Shown piece by piece: positions 62,722 through 64,000 of a stretch of 64,000 nucleotides of DNA. Under the pieces are notes generated by a model. It saw nothing but the letters and a program-made list of their open reading frames with translations, did no database searches and was not told the origin of the DNA. This DNA comes from Chitinophagaceae bacterium (GTDB lineage: Bacteria > Bacteroidota > Bacteroidia > Chitinophagales > Chitinophagaceae). Numbering within the stretch: the stretch's first letter is position 1; each line of letters begins with the position of its first letter. The stretch covers positions 1-64,000 of the forward strand of contig JAEUVB010000015.1 of assembly GCA_016786845.1 (NCBI GenBank), in the 5' to 3' direction. The position numbers were made by a program, and so were the translations under genes.

Positions 62722-64000
62722 TTACTTTTTCAGGTTCTGATCCAATTGAAAAATAACCCCAAGCAGGAGTTGACGGGCATAAGGAGTATAGCCATCCCAG
62801 CGTTCATATTTTGATCCGAAAAGGTTGTAAACATCGATAAATCCTTCCCATCTGGGGCTGGCATGGTATTTCATTCCCAAATTGCCATCCAGTCCGGGAC
62901 TAATCGTGCGTACATAACTGTTTTGAACCACCGCATTGCTGGCCAGGGTCTTGCCGCCTGCACGAAGAAATAAATCGGTGCGGACTTCAATTTTTGGACT
63001 CACTTTCAGACTACCGTATACATCTAATTGCATAGGAATATAATGCCACGGTTCCTGATTTCCCATGGTGCTGATTAACGGACGCAGGTGTAAGCGGGCC
63101 CCTACGGTGTTGAATTGATTGATGGTATAATCTACAGACGCATCCAACAGAAAGGCCAGGGCTTTTTGATTAAAACTAACATAGAATTGAGCAGCATCAT
63201 TTGTGGTATCTCTGAAGTAAAGGGGTAGATTATTCATGGCTTGAACTCCTACACGACCACTATAAGTGCAGTTGCGCGAAAAGTTACCATAGACCCCAAC
63301 ATAAATGTCGGTATTCCTGGATTGGCGAACTTGCATGTAAGGATATATAAATGGATTCACCGAACTGATTTGACGAAATGTATTTAGTCTTAGGGAAGAT
63401 TGCCAGCCGGCTTCCACCGTGGACAATCCGGGAAATAGCGGATATTGAAGATGAATATCGGGTAAGAGATAATTGCGCCGGGCAATTACAGGATATAATC
63501 CTGCTCGTATCTGAACCCCTTCCCAGCTAGTTATCACTGATGGTTTGATCATCAACATGGAATTGTGAACAGAAAGGACATCCCTTACATTATAAGAATT
63601 TGCATCCAGCAATAATTCCAGCGATACCGAAGTGTTGGTATCAATACGGTAATTGACCGGCAAAGACAATTGCACAGATGATTCACGTGCGCCTTTTCTA
63701 TCCTGATAAATACCGGTGTATAGTTTGGGCGAATAATTCAGTTTTTGATCGGGCCCGGAAATATTTTCAGCGCTAATCGTAAGTCCTGCGTTGAAGAAAG
63801 TTTGTTTGATATCTACGGAATCATAATTGTAAAGGCTATGGTTGTAGCCATAATAATATTGTTTGTTCTTGTCGATAGAAATGCCTGCAAATACGCGATG
63901 GGACTTAAAAGTATCTTCAGCCTGAACCGCTAGGTGTGTTTCTGCATAGTCCTGGTATTTTATCGCGCCACTTCTCGATTGATGGGCCACTTCAACATAG
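62722..64000 (-). CDS. C-terminal part of an outer-membrane beta-barrel protein (start outside window)
   Basis: The frame is open to the right edge (…YVEVAHQSRSG at the edge), so the GTG at 63990 is not the real start. About 426 residues are visible. Alternating aromatic strands (QYYYGYNHSLYNYDSVDIKQTFFNAGLTI, LNYSPKLYTGIYQDRKG…) and the end KYERWDGYTPYARQLLLGVIFQLDQNLKK fit a large barrel such as a TonB-dependent-receptor-like protein lacking the plug in this part. It ends 62 bp before the SPOR gene on the same strand. The family cannot be named. Confidence 0.7.
   Translation of the reverse strand, partial: YVEVAHQSRSGAIKYQDYAETHLAVQAEDTFKSHRVFAGISIDKNKQYYYGYNHSLYNYDSVDIKQTFFNAGLTISAENISGPDQKLNYSPKLYTGIYQDRKGARESSVQLSLPVNYRIDTNTSVSLELLLDANSYNVRDVLSVHNSMLMIKPSVITSWEGVQIRAGLYPVIARRNYLLPDIHLQYPLFPGLSTVEAGWQSSLRLNTFRQISSVNPFIYPYMQVRQSRNTDIYVGVYGNFSRNCTYSGRVGVQAMNNLPLYFRDTTNDAAQFYVSFNQKALAFLLDASVDYTINQFNTVGARLHLRPLISTMGNQEPWHYIPMQLDVYGSLKVSPKIEVRTDLFLRAGGKTLASNAVVQNSYVRTISPGLDGNLGMKYHASPRWEGFIDVYNLFGSKYERWDGYTPYARQLLLGVIFQLDQNLKK

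Noticed and set aside
62722..63990. Complete 422-residue protein starting at GTG 63990
   Set aside because: The frame stays open to the window edge and the visible part lacks a signal peptide, so it is a 3' fragment.

Overview
This 64 kb window is a piece of chromosome from a member of the Bacteroidota, most likely of the Chitinophagales/Saprospiria type. The evidence is several proteins with a gliding-motility-associated (type IX secretion, type B) C-terminus, a PorP/SprF-type protein, GldC, a PorZ-like propeller, an HU-CCDC81/SPOR protein, leucine dehydrogenase, and promoters that carry the Bacteroidota -7 element TAnnTTTG instead of a sigma70 -10 box. Shine-Dalgarno sequences are mostly absent and several genes appear to start with TTG or GTG. 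I recognise no tRNA, rRNA, CRISPR array, transposase, integrase or phage structural gene.

Layout. 1-1200: tail of a surface-type protein and a Crp/Fnr regulator. 1200-5900: a visibly A+T-richer accessory stretch of five plus-strand genes (FISUMP lipoprotein, two small unknowns of which one carries a HEPN motif, a membrane protein, an aspartic protease fused to two DUF1566/FISUMP-like repeats). The membrane-protein gene sits between two related 125-bp hairpin sequences with AAC...GTT ends, as in an integron-type cassette. 6100-16700: large T9SS cargo proteins, a toxin-antitoxin pair, KdsD, CvpA, YqeY, GldC and PorP/SprF. 16900-34700: housekeeping genes: Nfu, RpoN, a DUF349 protein, leucine dehydrogenase, an orphan MacB-like permease, AlkD-like, PyrF, Mrp, an S9 peptidase, PorZ, an MMPL exporter and YkuK.

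34700-36540: an unusual non-coding zone. It holds a 228-bp inverted-repeat-bounded hairpin, an array of eleven 21-bp A+T-rich direct repeats in exact register, and (after two small genes) a separate 88-bp hairpin. 36500-49800: an MBL/beta-CASP protein; a tight operon of two unknown propeller-like proteins, a POTRA/beta-barrel protein and NAD kinase; PurS-PssA; a large sortilin-like propeller; a Cys-rich orphan; a GT-C-like membrane protein; BirA. 49800-64000: RsfS-FtsH-LUD operon, a T9SS cargo built from fourteen 47-residue repeats, HtpG with a possible sigma54-type promoter, YdeI-like, ComEC, HU/SPOR, and the end of an outer-membrane barrel.

Working together: GldC, PorP/SprF, PorZ and the cargo proteins belong to type IX secretion and gliding. 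RsfS, FtsH, HtpG and Mrp/Nfu serve translation, proteostasis and Fe-S assembly. The two best candidates for undescribed biology are the 21-bp phased repeat array (35041-35281) and the pair of cassette-type hairpins (3474-3598, 4247-4371).
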